In this document: one piece after another, positions 38,996-48,204 of the stretch | Layout: the number at the start of each line of letters is the position of its first letter | Numbering within the stretch: position 1 is the first letter of the stretch | NCBI RefSeq assembly: GCF_004769665.1 | Contig: NZ_RQGG01000032.1 | Span: forward strand, 372,001-436,000 | DNA length: 64,000 nt | Source of the DNA: Leptospira kemamanensis | GTDB lineage: Bacteria; Spirochaetota; Leptospiria; Leptospirales; Leptospiraceae | Direction of reading: 5' to 3' | Made by a program: the position numbers and the translations under genes | The notes under the pieces: generated by a model | The model's database searches: none | Seen by the model: only the letters and a program-made list of their open reading frames with translations | What the model was told of the DNA's origin: nothing

Positions 38996-39376
38996 GTGAA
39001 AGGTTTATTCGTTTCTCTTATATTTCTTTTTGTTTCATCCATTTCTGCTGAGGCACTTCCTTCCGCAGAAGAATTCCTAAAAATGGATTTAGACAAATCC
39101 ATTCGATTGGTTGAATCCTTATCCAAAGAAGACTCAAAAGTCCTCGTTTCCGAACTTCGGACTGAGATGAAAAAATCTTATCCAAAGGCCGATCATTTTT
39201 ATTTTCTCATCTCTCACCTGGAAGAAATCCAAGCCATTGAAAAAGAACAAGCAAGACTCAAATCCTTACTTTGGGTGTATGTTCTTGCCTTTATTTTGTT
39301 CACTGGTTTTTTGGGGTTGATTTTACTCCGCCAACGAAAGGCGATCCGAGACATCAACCAGATGCTTGGACATTAA
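38996..39376 (+). CDS. Exported/membrane protein with periplasmic helical domain, downstream of sigma
   Basis: About 126 residues: signal peptide (FVSLIFLFVSSISAEA), about 70 helical charged residues (SAEEFLKMDLDKSIRLVES), a membrane helix (LLWVYVLAFILFTGFLGLILL) and a short basic tail. GTG 38996 has GAGG about ten bases upstream; TTG 38987 is also in frame. It would place a helical sensor-like domain outside the inner membrane. Third gene of the sigma group; partner unknown. Confidence 0.6.
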   Translation: MKGLFVSLIFLFVSSISAEALPSAEEFLKMDLDKSIRLVESLSKEDSKVLVSELRTEMKKSYPKADHFYFLISHLEEIQAIEKEQARLKSLLWVYVLAFILFTGFLGLILLRQRKAIRDINQMLGH

Positions 39377-39415
39377 AAAGGAATCGATTTTTTGTCACGA
39401 GTTTGTATTCTTTTT

Positions 39416-39433
39416 GTAACAAACACATGTTAC
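39416..39433. promoter_or_regulatory. Inverted repeat upstream of the OmpR-type regulator gene
   Basis: GTAAC (39416-39420) and GTTAC (39429-39433) flank an eight-base spacer in the 71-base gap before the response-regulator start. The spacing suits a dimeric operator or autoregulatory site. It is not the direct-repeat Pho box. Short repeats of this kind occur by chance. Confidence 0.25.
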
Positions 39434-39447
39434 TTTGAAATAAATTC

Positions 39448-40122
39448 ATGAAAATATTGATAGTTGATGACGAAGAAGACATTGCGGGACTCATCCAATT
39501 CCATTTGGAAGAAGAAGGGTTCCAAACAGAAGTTTGCCATAATGGAATGGAAGTTCTCCCTCGTTTAGAAAAAAATCTACCTGATGGAATTATCTTAGAT
39601 TTGATGTTACCTGGCATTGGTGGAATGGATCTTTGCAAACGAATCAAAGAAAAATACCCACAAATTCCTATCTTAATGGTCACTGCCAAAACAGGTGAAA
39701 CAGATGTGGTCCTTGGCCTTGAGTTAGGTGCGGATGATTATATCCGAAAACCATTTAACATTAGAGAACTTGTGGCACGTGTGCGAACCGTTACACGTAG
39801 AACTACAGACCCTAACCAAGAAGTACAAGGTACAATTACCACGGGAAAAATCCAAATCAATCCTACTGCTCACAAAGTGTTTGTGGAAGGCACAGAAATT
39901 GATTTAACTTTAATTGAGTTTAAGTTATTACAACTGTTTGCTGGAAACCCTGGAGTTGCTTTTTCAAGAGACAAACTATTGGATAGGATTTGGGGCAAAG
40001 ATGTTTTTGTTACCGATCGCACAGTGGATGTCAATATCAAACGCCTAAGGGACAAATTGCTCTCAGAAAAAGAACGACTCGAAACGATCCGCGGAGTCGG
40101 TTATCGATTCCGAGATGCGTAG
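39448..40122 (+). CDS. OmpR/PhoB-family response regulator
   Basis: 224 residues: receiver domain with VDDEED acidic pocket, phospho-acceptor Asp51 in IILDLMLPG, and RKPF lysine; then a winged-helix DNA-binding domain with FSRDKLLDRIWG and VTDRTVDVNIKRLRDKL. It forms a two-component pair with the following histidine kinase, whose start overlaps its end by eight bases. PhoB-like by shape, but phosphate control is not shown and no pst genes are in view, so no symbol is given. Confidence 0.95.
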   Translation: MKILIVDDEEDIAGLIQFHLEEEGFQTEVCHNGMEVLPRLEKNLPDGIILDLMLPGIGGMDLCKRIKEKYPQIPILMVTAKTGETDVVLGLELGADDYIRKPFNIRELVARVRTVTRRTTDPNQEVQGTITTGKIQINPTAHKVFVEGTEIDLTLIEFKLLQLFAGNPGVAFSRDKLLDRIWGKDVFVTDRTVDVNIKRLRDKLLSEKERLETIRGVGYRFRDA

Positions 40123-41479
40123 TTTTTTTTCCACACTACTTCTACTCAACTGGGGTCTGTTACTTGTTTTACTGACCCTTGCCTTAGGTGTATTTTACAT
40201 CTATGACTTAGTTGTGCCTGCTGTTAGGCCACTCATCCTATTTGGATTTGTTCTCATATCTATTTTTGGAACATTTTACATTTCCACAAACATCGCTATG
40301 CGGATCACAGACCCACTTGCCACAGTTGAGAAAAAAACCAAAGAAATTAATGCAGGTGATTTTGGTGTAGAATTATCTTCGCCTGACATTCGTGAGTTGG
40401 CAACACTAACAGCCTCCATCAATGAAATGGCAAAACGACTCAAAGTTCAATTTTTGGATCTCACTGTCGAAAAAGAAAAATTTAATTATTTACTACAGAA
40501 TTTAAAAGAAGGTGTTTTCGCAATCGATCGAAATCATAAATTTTTATTTCTAAATCGAAATATTTCAGACACTTTAATCGAACAAAATTCCCAATTTAAA
40601 GATTTTGCACCTTCTATCAAAAACAAAGAACTATTCAGTTTTATATCAGACAAAATCAAATCAGGAAAAGAAGGAAAAACCGAATTTCAAGACGGACTTC
40701 ATTTTTATACTGCACGTATTTATCCAATTAAATCAGACGCCATGGTTCAACTCTACATTGGAGTGATTTCAGACATTACGGAAGACCGGCAAAACCAAAT
40801 GATTCGGGAACAATTTTTCCAAAATGCTTCCCATGAATTAAAAACCCCAATTACATCTATCAAAGGTTATGCGGAAACACTCGAATATAAATTAAAATTA
40901 TCTCCCGATTCAAACGAGCGAAAATTTTTGGATGCCATCCTTCGCAATACGGAACGACTGATTCGCATTGTAGAAGACATGTTAACTGTTTCCCGATTGG
41001 AAAGTCACAAAACGATTTTAAATCTAACGGATGTCTCTCTTTTGGATCTTGTGAAAAATGTTTCAGAATCTCTGGGAGTGATTTATTCACAAAAAAAACA
41101 AAATCTAGTTTTGGACATTCCTTCTGATTTGAAAGTCAAAGCGGATCGACTCCTACTTGAAGATTTGTTAGTGAATTTGATATCCAATGCTTCCGCTTAT
41201 AGTCCCGAAGGTGCAAACGTAATCGTCAAAGCAAGTTCCACAGAGGAAAACAATCAAATACAAGTCATCGATAGCGGAATTGGCATTTCAGCCGAGGATG
41301 CTGAACGAATTTTTGAACGGTTTTTCCGCGTAGATACCAATCGTTCCAGAAAAGAGGGAGGAACGGGTCTTGGCCTTTCCATCGTAAAACACATTGCCAG
41401 ACTGCATTCCGGTGAAGTTTCCGTGTCTCCAAACCCAAAAGGTGGATCCATTTTCTCCTTTGTTTTTCCTAAAAAATAG
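40115..41479 (+). CDS. PhoR-like sensor histidine kinase (HAMP-PAS)
   Basis: 454 residues. Two N-terminal membrane helices (about 5-25, 30-50) with almost no periplasmic loop, a HAMP-like segment (about 55-110), a PAS domain (about 125-235), HisKA with phospho-His in FFQNASHELKTPITS, and HATPase with N-box LLVNLISNASAYSPEG, DSGIGIS and GGTGLGLSIVKHI. The lack of a periplasmic domain means it senses within the membrane, through PAS, or via a partner. It is coupled to the upstream regulator by overlap. Confidence 0.95.
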   Translation: MRSFFSTLLLLNWGLLLVLLTLALGVFYIYDLVVPAVRPLILFGFVLISIFGTFYISTNIAMRITDPLATVEKKTKEINAGDFGVELSSPDIRELATLTASINEMAKRLKVQFLDLTVEKEKFNYLLQNLKEGVFAIDRNHKFLFLNRNISDTLIEQNSQFKDFAPSIKNKELFSFISDKIKSGKEGKTEFQDGLHFYTARIYPIKSDAMVQLYIGVISDITEDRQNQMIREQFFQNASHELKTPITSIKGYAETLEYKLKLSPDSNERKFLDAILRNTERLIRIVEDMLTVSRLESHKTILNLTDVSLLDLVKNVSESLGVIYSQKKQNLVLDIPSDLKVKADRLLLEDLLVNLISNASAYSPEGANVIVKASSTEENNQIQVIDSGIGISAEDAERIFERFFRVDTNRSRKEGGTGLGLSIVKHIARLHSGEVSVSPNPKGGSIFSFVFPKK

Positions 41480-41498
41480 ATTCTCGTAAGAGAAGTCC

Positions 41499-41521
41499 CC
41501 GGATAAAATATTGGTATCCGG
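41499..41521 (+). promoter_or_regulatory. Stem-loop next to the argJ ribosome site
   Basis: CCGGATA (41499-41505) and TATCCGG (41515-41521) form seven perfect pairs with a nine-base loop, ending within a few bases of the TAGGTG ribosome site (41522-41527) of argJ. It may modulate initiation or mRNA stability, or be the end of the upstream kinase transcript, though no T tract follows. Confidence 0.35.
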
Positions 41522-41530
41522 TAGGTGATT

Positions 41531-42685
41531 ATGAAGTATCCTTTGGGATTTTACTCCTTTGGCAAAAACATTGGTATCAAAGATACAAGTTTAGATTTTG
41601 CAGTGATTTATTCCGAAGTGCGTTGCCATGCAGCGGCCGTGTTCACTCGGAATAATTTTCCAGGAGCTCCTATCTATGTTGGAAAAGATCATATAAAAGA
41701 TGGATACTTACAAGCCATCGTCATCAATTCCAAAAATTCCAATGTGGCAACGGGTGAAAAAGGAATCCAAGACTCCTACCAAATCTGTGAAACCTTAGCA
41801 AAATCATTGGGGATTGCCAAAGAAGATATTTTACCCTCATCCACAGGTGTGATTGGTGTTCCCCTTCCTATTGAAAAAATTCTAACCGCCTGTGCAACTG
41901 CCAAAGAAAACTTACAACCAGGGAACTTGGAAGAAGTGGCCGAAGCCATTATGACAACCGATACCACAAAAAAAATTTCCTACCGCACGATCACTCACGA
42001 AGGAAAGGAAGGTGTGATGGTTGGTATCGCCAAAGGTGCTGGGATGATTGAACCAAACATGGCGACAATGTTATCTTATATACTTTGTGATTATTTACCA
42101 GAGTCGAAAGATCTAAAAGGAATTCTAAAACGAGTAGTCGACCAGACTTACAATTGTATCACCATTGATTCAGATACTTCCACGAGTGATACAGTGGTTT
42201 TGATGTGTTCTGGAAAATTGGGTACCATTCCCGATGCCATCTTTACTTCCAATTTACTAGAAATCGCAACTACTCTTTCTAAAAAAATTGCAAGAGACGG
42301 AGAAGGTGCTAGTAAATTAATCGAACTCACCGTAAAACAAGGAAGAGACGACCTCCAAGTCACAAAAATTGGAAAATCCATTCTCAATTCCCCTCTTGTC
42401 AAAACAGCTATTTATGGAGGAGATCCGAATTGGGGAAGATTCATTATGGCAATTGGTAAAGTTTTCGATGAACCAATTCCCTATGAAAACTTAGTAATCC
42501 AATTAGGTGGAATTTCCGTAAAAGGAGCAGACAACGAAACTAAATCGAAGTTAGCCGAATATTTAAAATCCAATGAAGAAATTTTGATTAACGTAGAATT
42601 AAATACAGGTTCATTTCAAAAAACATTTTGGAGTTGTGATTTTACAGAAGGATATATTCAGGAAAACGCCTACTACACGACATGA
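41531..42685 (+). CDS. argJ: Glutamate N-acetyltransferase / amino-acid N-acetyltransferase ArgJ
   Basis: Arginine pathway enzyme that transfers acetyl from N-acetylornithine to glutamate; bifunctional forms also use acetyl-CoA. 384 residues. The self-cleavage and nucleophile site is EPNMATMLSY (Thr179). Other hallmarks: SSTGVIGVPLP, NCITIDSDTSTSD and GGDPNWGRFI. ATG 41531 (MKYPLGF) follows TAGGTGATT; a GTG at 41525 is in frame. Its stop overlaps the next gene (ATGA). No other arginine gene lies in the window, so argJ is in an unusual signalling-gene operon. Confidence 0.96.
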   Translation: MKYPLGFYSFGKNIGIKDTSLDFAVIYSEVRCHAAAVFTRNNFPGAPIYVGKDHIKDGYLQAIVINSKNSNVATGEKGIQDSYQICETLAKSLGIAKEDILPSSTGVIGVPLPIEKILTACATAKENLQPGNLEEVAEAIMTTDTTKKISYRTITHEGKEGVMVGIAKGAGMIEPNMATMLSYILCDYLPESKDLKGILKRVVDQTYNCITIDSDTSTSDTVVLMCSGKLGTIPDAIFTSNLLEIATTLSKKIARDGEGASKLIELTVKQGRDDLQVTKIGKSILNSPLVKTAIYGGDPNWGRFIMAIGKVFDEPIPYENLVIQLGGISVKGADNETKSKLAEYLKSNEEILINVELNTGSFQKTFWSCDFTEGYIQENAYYTT

Positions 42686-43950
42686 TTTCGAATAAAGTAA
42701 AAAATACGTTTAAATTCTTTTTACCGTCGAGTTACCAATTAAAACTCTCGGTAACCAATATATTTACTCGTACTGTTTTTATTTTATTTGTTTATATCTC
42801 TTATTTTATCATTTTATTCCAAATTCCTGAGTCCATGTCCTACAGACTCGAACTAGCACTTTTACTTACCTGTGCTTTTTCTCTGATTTTATACCTACCA
42901 CTGATTGAACGATTAACAAGACTCATACGGACAAAGTTTTTATCAGAATATCTAACGGAAGATGCGGAATCCTACCGTCAAGCGATCAAACGATTCAATT
43001 TTGATGCTTTAATCAAAAATGTGTTTCCCGATATGGTGAAAATCACGGGAAGCCAATCGGGTACGATGGCTGTTCTCACTCAAAACGGAACCTTTGCCTT
43101 TCACTCTTACTTTCGCGGAAGACAAAAAAAACTAAGTCCAACCAAAGACATTGTGGTAAAAACAAGTTTCCAATCGTTTTTGCTAGCTAACCGAAACGGA
43201 GCTTCCGTTGCGAGTACCTTCGCCAATGAAAACATCAACAATGACTTTATGGAACTTCACGCGAATTATATTTATCCGTTTATTTTTCGCGAAAAATTAT
43301 TTGGTTTTATTGCTGTATCCAATATCCCAAACTCTGATGTGATTCACAGTTTGTCTTTGTTAGCTGGTCAGTCCGCGTTAACCATTCACAATCATATCCT
43401 TTCTTACCATATCTCCGAAAACAAAAAATACCAAAAAGAAGCGGAATATGCTGTTCGCGTACAAAATTTATTGGAAACAGGCACAGTTCCGAAACTACTT
43501 GGTTGGGAAATCACTCCTTTCAAACGAACCAATCGTAACTTAATCGAATTTTTCCAAGTAGAAGATGGAAGTTGGTTTTTTGTCATTTTAAATGCTGGAA
43601 AATCTTATCAACACATCGGTATCATTCTTTCCTATATATTAGGAGTTGTGTATTCACAATCTAGATTAAAACTTCTCAAAGGATTTTCTGATATTAAATC
43701 GCTAATACAAACCACCTTTCAAAAGTTAGATTGGAAAGAAAACTATGAAATGATCATTGGAAAAATTGGTTATTCCGAGTTGTACATCATCCAAGAAGGC
43801 AAACAATTTAAAATCTTACGGAATACAGAAGAAGTGGTCGCAAGTATGGGTTGGAAAAATATGATCAGTATGGACAAAGGTCCCATCATTATCCAACAAA
43901 GAGGTGAACCTGTTCTCAAATTTAATTTTATCGAGTCAGAACTAAAATGA
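42682..43950 (+). CDS. Membrane GAF protein with a degenerate SpoIIE-type phosphatase domain
   Basis: 422 residues. Two membrane helices (about 31-49, 57-74), a GAF-like domain (about 100-240), then a C-terminal segment (about 258-422) that aligns by eye with SpoIIE/PP2C phosphatases: TVPKLLGWEITPFKRTNRN, then EFFQVEDGSWFFVILNAG. The metal-binding aspartates expected at G-D-[FY] and G-D-V-x-G-H-G are replaced (NLIEF; NAGKSYQ). It therefore looks like a pseudophosphatase. Both ends overlap neighbours as ATGA, tying it to argJ upstream and to the intact phosphatase downstream, its likely partner. Confidence 0.65.
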   Translation: MISNKVKNTFKFFLPSSYQLKLSVTNIFTRTVFILFVYISYFIILFQIPESMSYRLELALLLTCAFSLILYLPLIERLTRLIRTKFLSEYLTEDAESYRQAIKRFNFDALIKNVFPDMVKITGSQSGTMAVLTQNGTFAFHSYFRGRQKKLSPTKDIVVKTSFQSFLLANRNGASVASTFANENINNDFMELHANYIYPFIFREKLFGFIAVSNIPNSDVIHSLSLLAGQSALTIHNHILSYHISENKKYQKEAEYAVRVQNLLETGTVPKLLGWEITPFKRTNRNLIEFFQVEDGSWFFVILNAGKSYQHIGIILSYILGVVYSQSRLKLLKGFSDIKSLIQTTFQKLDWKENYEMIIGKIGYSELYIIQEGKQFKILRNTEEVVASMGWKNMISMDKGPIIIQQRGEPVLKFNFIESELK

Positions 43951-46316
43951 GAGAACTTGCGATCACAATCCTCTCCTCATTACTATTTTTTTTACTTCTA
44001 TTTTTTTCCTTTTTAGGAGTCCAAAATAGTTCCAAACGACTTCCTTTTTATTATTATCCATCTGGTCTTATCGTAAATATTGGGGAAGAAAATCGAAGTC
44101 ATTGGGGAAACTCAATCGTAACATCCGAATTGGAAACATTTGAATCCATTCAGGATCTTACGAACCTAGACTCGTATCGATTGAAGATTCGAAATTCAGA
44201 TGGAAAAGTTTACGAAGAGGAGTTTCAGCTAAAAGATGTTCGCAAAACAGATGTTTTGGGAGTATTTTTTTCCGATTTGTTTTTAGCTTTTTTCAGTTTA
44301 GCGATAGCAGTTTATTTTTATTACTCTACTCGAGATGCCTTAATTTTTGGATTTTTCTTTAATTTTGGACTGATTATCCTATCCAATGTATTTGTATTAG
44401 CATTCAAAAATTCGATTTTTTTATTCATCCTAACTTTGTATCTGGGAAGTTTTCTCCAATACCACCTGATCTATCGCCTTCGTGGGAAAGAAATCAATTC
44501 GAAGTGGCTATTACCACAAATACTCATCTCATTCATTATGGCAATGATTGCCTCGCAAGAACGTTACGATATGGTTTTGATCGAAAGGATTGCGATCATT
44601 GCACACGCTATCACTGTTTTATTTGGATTGATTAATATCATAGCCAATGTATTTGAACTGCTTCGTTCTAAACCACAAGATGAATCTCTCTTAAAACGAT
44701 TGGTACTCATCATTTCAATTTTACTTTATGTGGCCCTCCCTACTAGTATTTTGTTTTTTGATGGGTATCCTTGGTTTTACGTCCATAGATCATTATTTAT
44801 TACCACCTATTTGCTGTTTATATTAAGTTTTTTTTATGGAACTTACCGTTATACCTTTGTTCCTTCCTTTGTGATCTTCACCCCCAGTCTTGTTACATTA
44901 ATTTTAGTTGGAATCATTTTAGGAACATACATCGGTTCCATTTTTATTTTAGATTATATATTACCAATCCGTTACCTGAAAGATCGATGGGTGTTTAATT
45001 TTATCTTTTTGTTTTTAGTCACTGCGTATTTGATCCCTCTCAAATTAAAGGTAAAGGAATTATTTGATTATTGGTTTTTTGAAAAAAATCCAAAACTCAG
45101 TGCGGGAATCAACAAAATCACAGCGCTATTGTCTTCTCCCCTCTCCATGAGAAAAACCATTCTCACGATCAACAATACTGTCAAAGATACGGTGAATGTT
45201 TCGAACTTAATCATATTAATCCCTGGGGATCAATTTGCTAATACAGACTTACGTAATATCAATTTTATGAGAATTTCGCCTCAGTCCGAAATTTGGAATT
45301 ATTTCAAAAGTACGGATCGAGTCACAGTGACTTCCCATTTAGAATACGGAATTGGTTTAAGAGAAACACTTTATAATTTTTTAAAAGGATTACACATCCA
45401 ATTAGCATTCCCTGCTTACGATTCCTCCTCTAACAAAAAAAATATCCAAGCGATGATACTCATCGGTGAAAAATTGGATAAAAAATATTTTTCCATTGGA
45501 GAACTAAAGTTTATCAACGAAGTAGTTAAAATTTCCGGAATGTTACTGGAAAACTATAGTTTGTTAGAAGACGAAATTCAAAAACGTAAAATTGTTCGGG
45601 ATATCCAAACAGCATCCATCGTTGACAATACACTCAGGTTGATTTTACCAAGCGAAATCAAAGGCATTGATTATGGTTATATATCCAAACCTGCTGTTGG
45701 AATTTCAGGAGATTATTTAGATATCATACCAATCTCCAATACAAAAATGATCGTACTCTTAGGTGACGTTGCGGGACATGGACTTGGTACTGGATTTTTA
45801 GTGAGTGCTATTAAGGGAATCGTAAGAGAACAACTCCGCAATGGTACATCACTAGAAGGTTTATTTCGTGAAATCAATTCCTTCTTTCGAGCAAGATACA
45901 AAGGAAACGAATTTATGACCTTACTCGGTGGGATTTTTGATTCCACAGAGAACGTATTTAAATATGTAAATGCAGGTCATCTTTCTTTAATTGAAATGCG
46001 CACCGATGGCCAAATCAAATTACATTCCAAAACACAGAGGGTACTGGGAATTTTAGAAACAGATTACCATGTCCAAGAACTCAAATTATTACCAGGTACA
46101 AAACTCTTTTTGTATTCCGATGGCATCACGGAAGCCTTTAGCGAACGAGATGAAATTTTTGGGGAAGAAACACTGATCGATTTTTTGCATTACAACGCAC
46201 ACAAATCGGTTAAAGAACTTCCTGCCCTCCTGGATGTCCGGATGACCCAGTTCCGAGGCAACCGCGAACAATCTGATGATATTACATTTATTGGTCTTTC
46301 TTTTAGCCCAAACTAG
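43947..46316 (+). CDS. Multi-pass membrane SpoIIE-family serine phosphatase
   Basis: 789 residues. An N-terminal helix and a periplasmic segment (about 30-105) precede about eight membrane helices (110-365). A GAF-like region (about 395-540) and a PP2C/SpoIIE domain (about 555-789) follow. Metal sites are intact: Asp589 in GISGDYLD, Asp607 in LGDVAGHGLGTG, YSDGITEAF and QSDDITFIGL. It probably dephosphorylates a STAS-type antagonist in partner switching, with the signal read by the membrane domain. It is coupled to the upstream pseudophosphatase by ATGA. Confidence 0.88.
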   Translation: MRELAITILSSLLFFLLLFFSFLGVQNSSKRLPFYYYPSGLIVNIGEENRSHWGNSIVTSELETFESIQDLTNLDSYRLKIRNSDGKVYEEEFQLKDVRKTDVLGVFFSDLFLAFFSLAIAVYFYYSTRDALIFGFFFNFGLIILSNVFVLAFKNSIFLFILTLYLGSFLQYHLIYRLRGKEINSKWLLPQILISFIMAMIASQERYDMVLIERIAIIAHAITVLFGLINIIANVFELLRSKPQDESLLKRLVLIISILLYVALPTSILFFDGYPWFYVHRSLFITTYLLFILSFFYGTYRYTFVPSFVIFTPSLVTLILVGIILGTYIGSIFILDYILPIRYLKDRWVFNFIFLFLVTAYLIPLKLKVKELFDYWFFEKNPKLSAGINKITALLSSPLSMRKTILTINNTVKDTVNVSNLIILIPGDQFANTDLRNINFMRISPQSEIWNYFKSTDRVTVTSHLEYGIGLRETLYNFLKGLHIQLAFPAYDSSSNKKNIQAMILIGEKLDKKYFSIGELKFINEVVKISGMLLENYSLLEDEIQKRKIVRDIQTASIVDNTLRLILPSEIKGIDYGYISKPAVGISGDYLDIIPISNTKMIVLLGDVAGHGLGTGFLVSAIKGIVREQLRNGTSLEGLFREINSFFRARYKGNEFMTLLGGIFDSTENVFKYVNAGHLSLIEMRTDGQIKLHSKTQRVLGILETDYHVQELKLLPGTKLFLYSDGITEAFSERDEIFGEETLIDFLHYNAHKSVKELPALLDVRMTQFRGNREQSDDITFIGLSFSPN

Positions 46317-46331
46317 CCGATACTTAAACCG

Positions 46332-47213
46332 ATGATGGCAGAAAAACCGGTTAAGTTTGTCATTTTTTTATCTCTCATTTTGAGTTTAGTGGCGTTTTGG
46401 GATCACCAATTCACTTCTTATTTGAAAGAATTTGTGGTACTCATCCATGAGATCTGCCATGCCACAGCTGCCCTCTTTAGCGGTGGAGTTGTAAAAGGGA
46501 TCACCTTACATGGGAACGAAGGGGGAGAAACCATTGCGGTCCCTGCATCCTTTCGTGGCTCGTTTATTTTAGTTGTATCTGCGGGTTACATTGGTTCCTC
46601 CCTTGTTGGTGCGTTTTTATTACGTTTAGGATTCCAAGGCCGTCATGCTCGCCAAACAATGATTTTGTTCGGATTGTTTTTAATTTCTGTCAGTGTTTTG
46701 TATTCCAAATTAGGTGATTTAGCTTATTTTACAGGAATTTTTTGGGGAGTAGGAATTCTCGTATTAGGAATGTTAGGCGAGACTTCATCGATCCTTTCCC
46801 TCGTATTTTTAGGAACGAGTATTTCCTTATATTCCTTATACGATTTGTCTGATTTTGCTGACCGCTTGACAGAAACGGATGCAGGCATTCTTGCCTTTTG
46901 GATGGCAGGACTTGGACCAGAGGATTTACAAAATGAGGAAATCCCAACCGTTGTCCTCATTTTAGGATATCTCATCGCAACCCTTTGGTCCCTCTTAAGC
47001 ATTGGAATCATATTTATGTCCCTCAGATCCTCCCTTTCCCACGAGGAACACCACGATCACCAAGAGACGGTGGAACAGTTTGAACGATTCCCTGGTGAAT
47101 TGTCACCAGAAGCAAAACTCTGGCTCGAAAAACGGGGAGTTGACCCGGAAAGTGGGATCGTTTTGCCACCCAATTTCTTTTTAGAACCTCCCTCGAAAGA
47201 CAACCCAAGTTAG
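46332..47213 (+). CDS. M50-family membrane metallopeptidase
   Basis: 293 residues with about six hydrophobic helices. The zinc motif HEICHA (in VVLIHEICHATAALFSGG) is the HExxH of intramembrane site-2-type peptidases (M50/M50B). The second metal-ligand motif (NxxPxxxxDG) is not evident, as is common in M50B members. Tail of about 65 soluble residues. It starts 15 bases after the phosphatase stop, so it may be the last gene of the argJ-phosphatase transcript. Substrate unknown; signalling proteolysis is a reasonable guess. Confidence 0.75.
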   Translation: MMAEKPVKFVIFLSLILSLVAFWDHQFTSYLKEFVVLIHEICHATAALFSGGVVKGITLHGNEGGETIAVPASFRGSFILVVSAGYIGSSLVGAFLLRLGFQGRHARQTMILFGLFLISVSVLYSKLGDLAYFTGIFWGVGILVLGMLGETSSILSLVFLGTSISLYSLYDLSDFADRLTETDAGILAFWMAGLGPEDLQNEEIPTVVLILGYLIATLWSLLSIGIIFMSLRSSLSHEEHHDHQETVEQFERFPGELSPEAKLWLEKRGVDPESGIVLPPNFFLEPPSKDNPS

Positions 47214-47244
47214 TCCTTACCGCAAATTTTCATTTGCGTAGGAC
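47213..47244 (+). other. Stem-loop at the end of the M50 gene
   Basis: GTCCT (47213-47217) pairs with AGGAC (47240-47244) and CGCAAAT (47221-47227) with ATTTGCG (47232-47238) around a TTTC loop, 12-13 pairs with small bulges. There is no T tract, so it may protect a 3' end or regulate the downstream gene rather than terminate. Confidence 0.4.
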
Positions 47245-47270
47245 ACCGACTTCACAAATATAGAATCTCA

Positions 47271-48203
47271 ATGGCAAAAAGAATTCTCATTACTGGTGGA
47301 GCCGGCTTCATCGGGTCCCATTTGGCTGAAAGATTGCTGCATGAGGGAAACAAAATCATTGTCTTAGACAATTTCCACACTGGACGAAAGGAAAATCTAA
47401 CTCATCTTCTTTCGAATCCCAATTTTGAACTCATCCGTCATGACATTACCGATCCTATCAAATTAGAAGTGGATCAAATTTATAATATGGCATGCCCTGC
47501 ATCCCCCGTTCATTACCAAAGTAACCCAATCAAAACAACCAAAACGAATGTATTAGGGATGATGAATATGCTTGGACTGGCAAAACGTGTGAAAGCTAGG
47601 ATTTTACAAGCAAGTACTTCGGAAGTATATGGAAACCCTTTGGAACACCCTCAATCCGAATCGTATTGGGGCAATGTCAATACCATCGGGATTCGTAGTT
47701 GTTATGATGAAGGGAAACGTGTCGCAGAAACGTTATGTTTCGATTACCATAGACAACATGGTGTCGACATCCGAGTGATTCGAATTTTTAATACCTATGG
47801 ACCAAGAATGATTCCTGATGATGGTCGTGTGGTAAGTAATTTTATCGTACAAGCATTACGTGGCGAAGACATAACCATTTATGGTGACGGAAGTCAAACA
47901 AGATCCTTTTGTTATGTTGATGACCTAGTCAATGGGATTATCAATATGATGAATGTTGAAAATTTTGTTGGACCTGTTAATTTAGGAAACGAAGGCGAGT
48001 TTACCGTAAAAGAATTAGCGGAACTTGTGATCAAAGAAACGGGAAGTAAATCAAAAATCATTTACCTTCCACTACCACAAGATGATCCAACTCGCAGAAA
48101 ACCAAACCTAAGTTTGGCGAAAGAGAAATTGAATTATTCAACCACTGTTCCACTCGTGGAAGGTGTTAAAAAAACAATCGAATATTTTAGCAAAAGAGTA
48201 TAA
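47271..48203 (+). CDS. uxs: UDP-glucuronate decarboxylase (UDP-xylose synthase), SDR family
   Basis: Extended short-chain dehydrogenase of 310 residues converting UDP-glucuronate to UDP-xylose, a sugar-nucleotide donor for surface glycans. Seen: NAD site [15 protein letters not shown], the UXS-type core [16 protein letters not shown], catalytic YDEGK in [13 protein letters not shown], and IFNTYGPRM. The PASPVHYQ motif separates UXS from other epimerases. It is followed one base after the stop by the transhydrogenase gene. Confidence 0.9.
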   Translation: MAKRILITGGAGFIGSHLAERLLHEGNKIIVLDNFHTGRKENLTHLLSNPNFELIRHDITDPIKLEVDQIYNMACPASPVHYQSNPIKTTKTNVLGMMNMLGLAKRVKARILQASTSEVYGNPLEHPQSESYWGNVNTIGIRSCYDEGKRVAETLCFDYHRQHGVDIRVIRIFNTYGPRMIPDDGRVVSNFIVQALRGEDITIYGDGSQTRSFCYVDDLVNGIINMMNVENFVGPVNLGNEGEFTVKELAELVIKETGSKSKIIYLPLPQDDPTRRKPNLSLAKEKLNYSTTVPLVEGVKKTIEYFSKRV

Positions 48204-48204
48204 A

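Noticed and set aside
39416..39433. Pho box before the PhoB/PhoR-like genes
   Set aside because: The repeat is inverted (GTAAC/GTTAC), not the direct CTGTCAT repeats of a Pho box; kept only as a weak unspecified operator.
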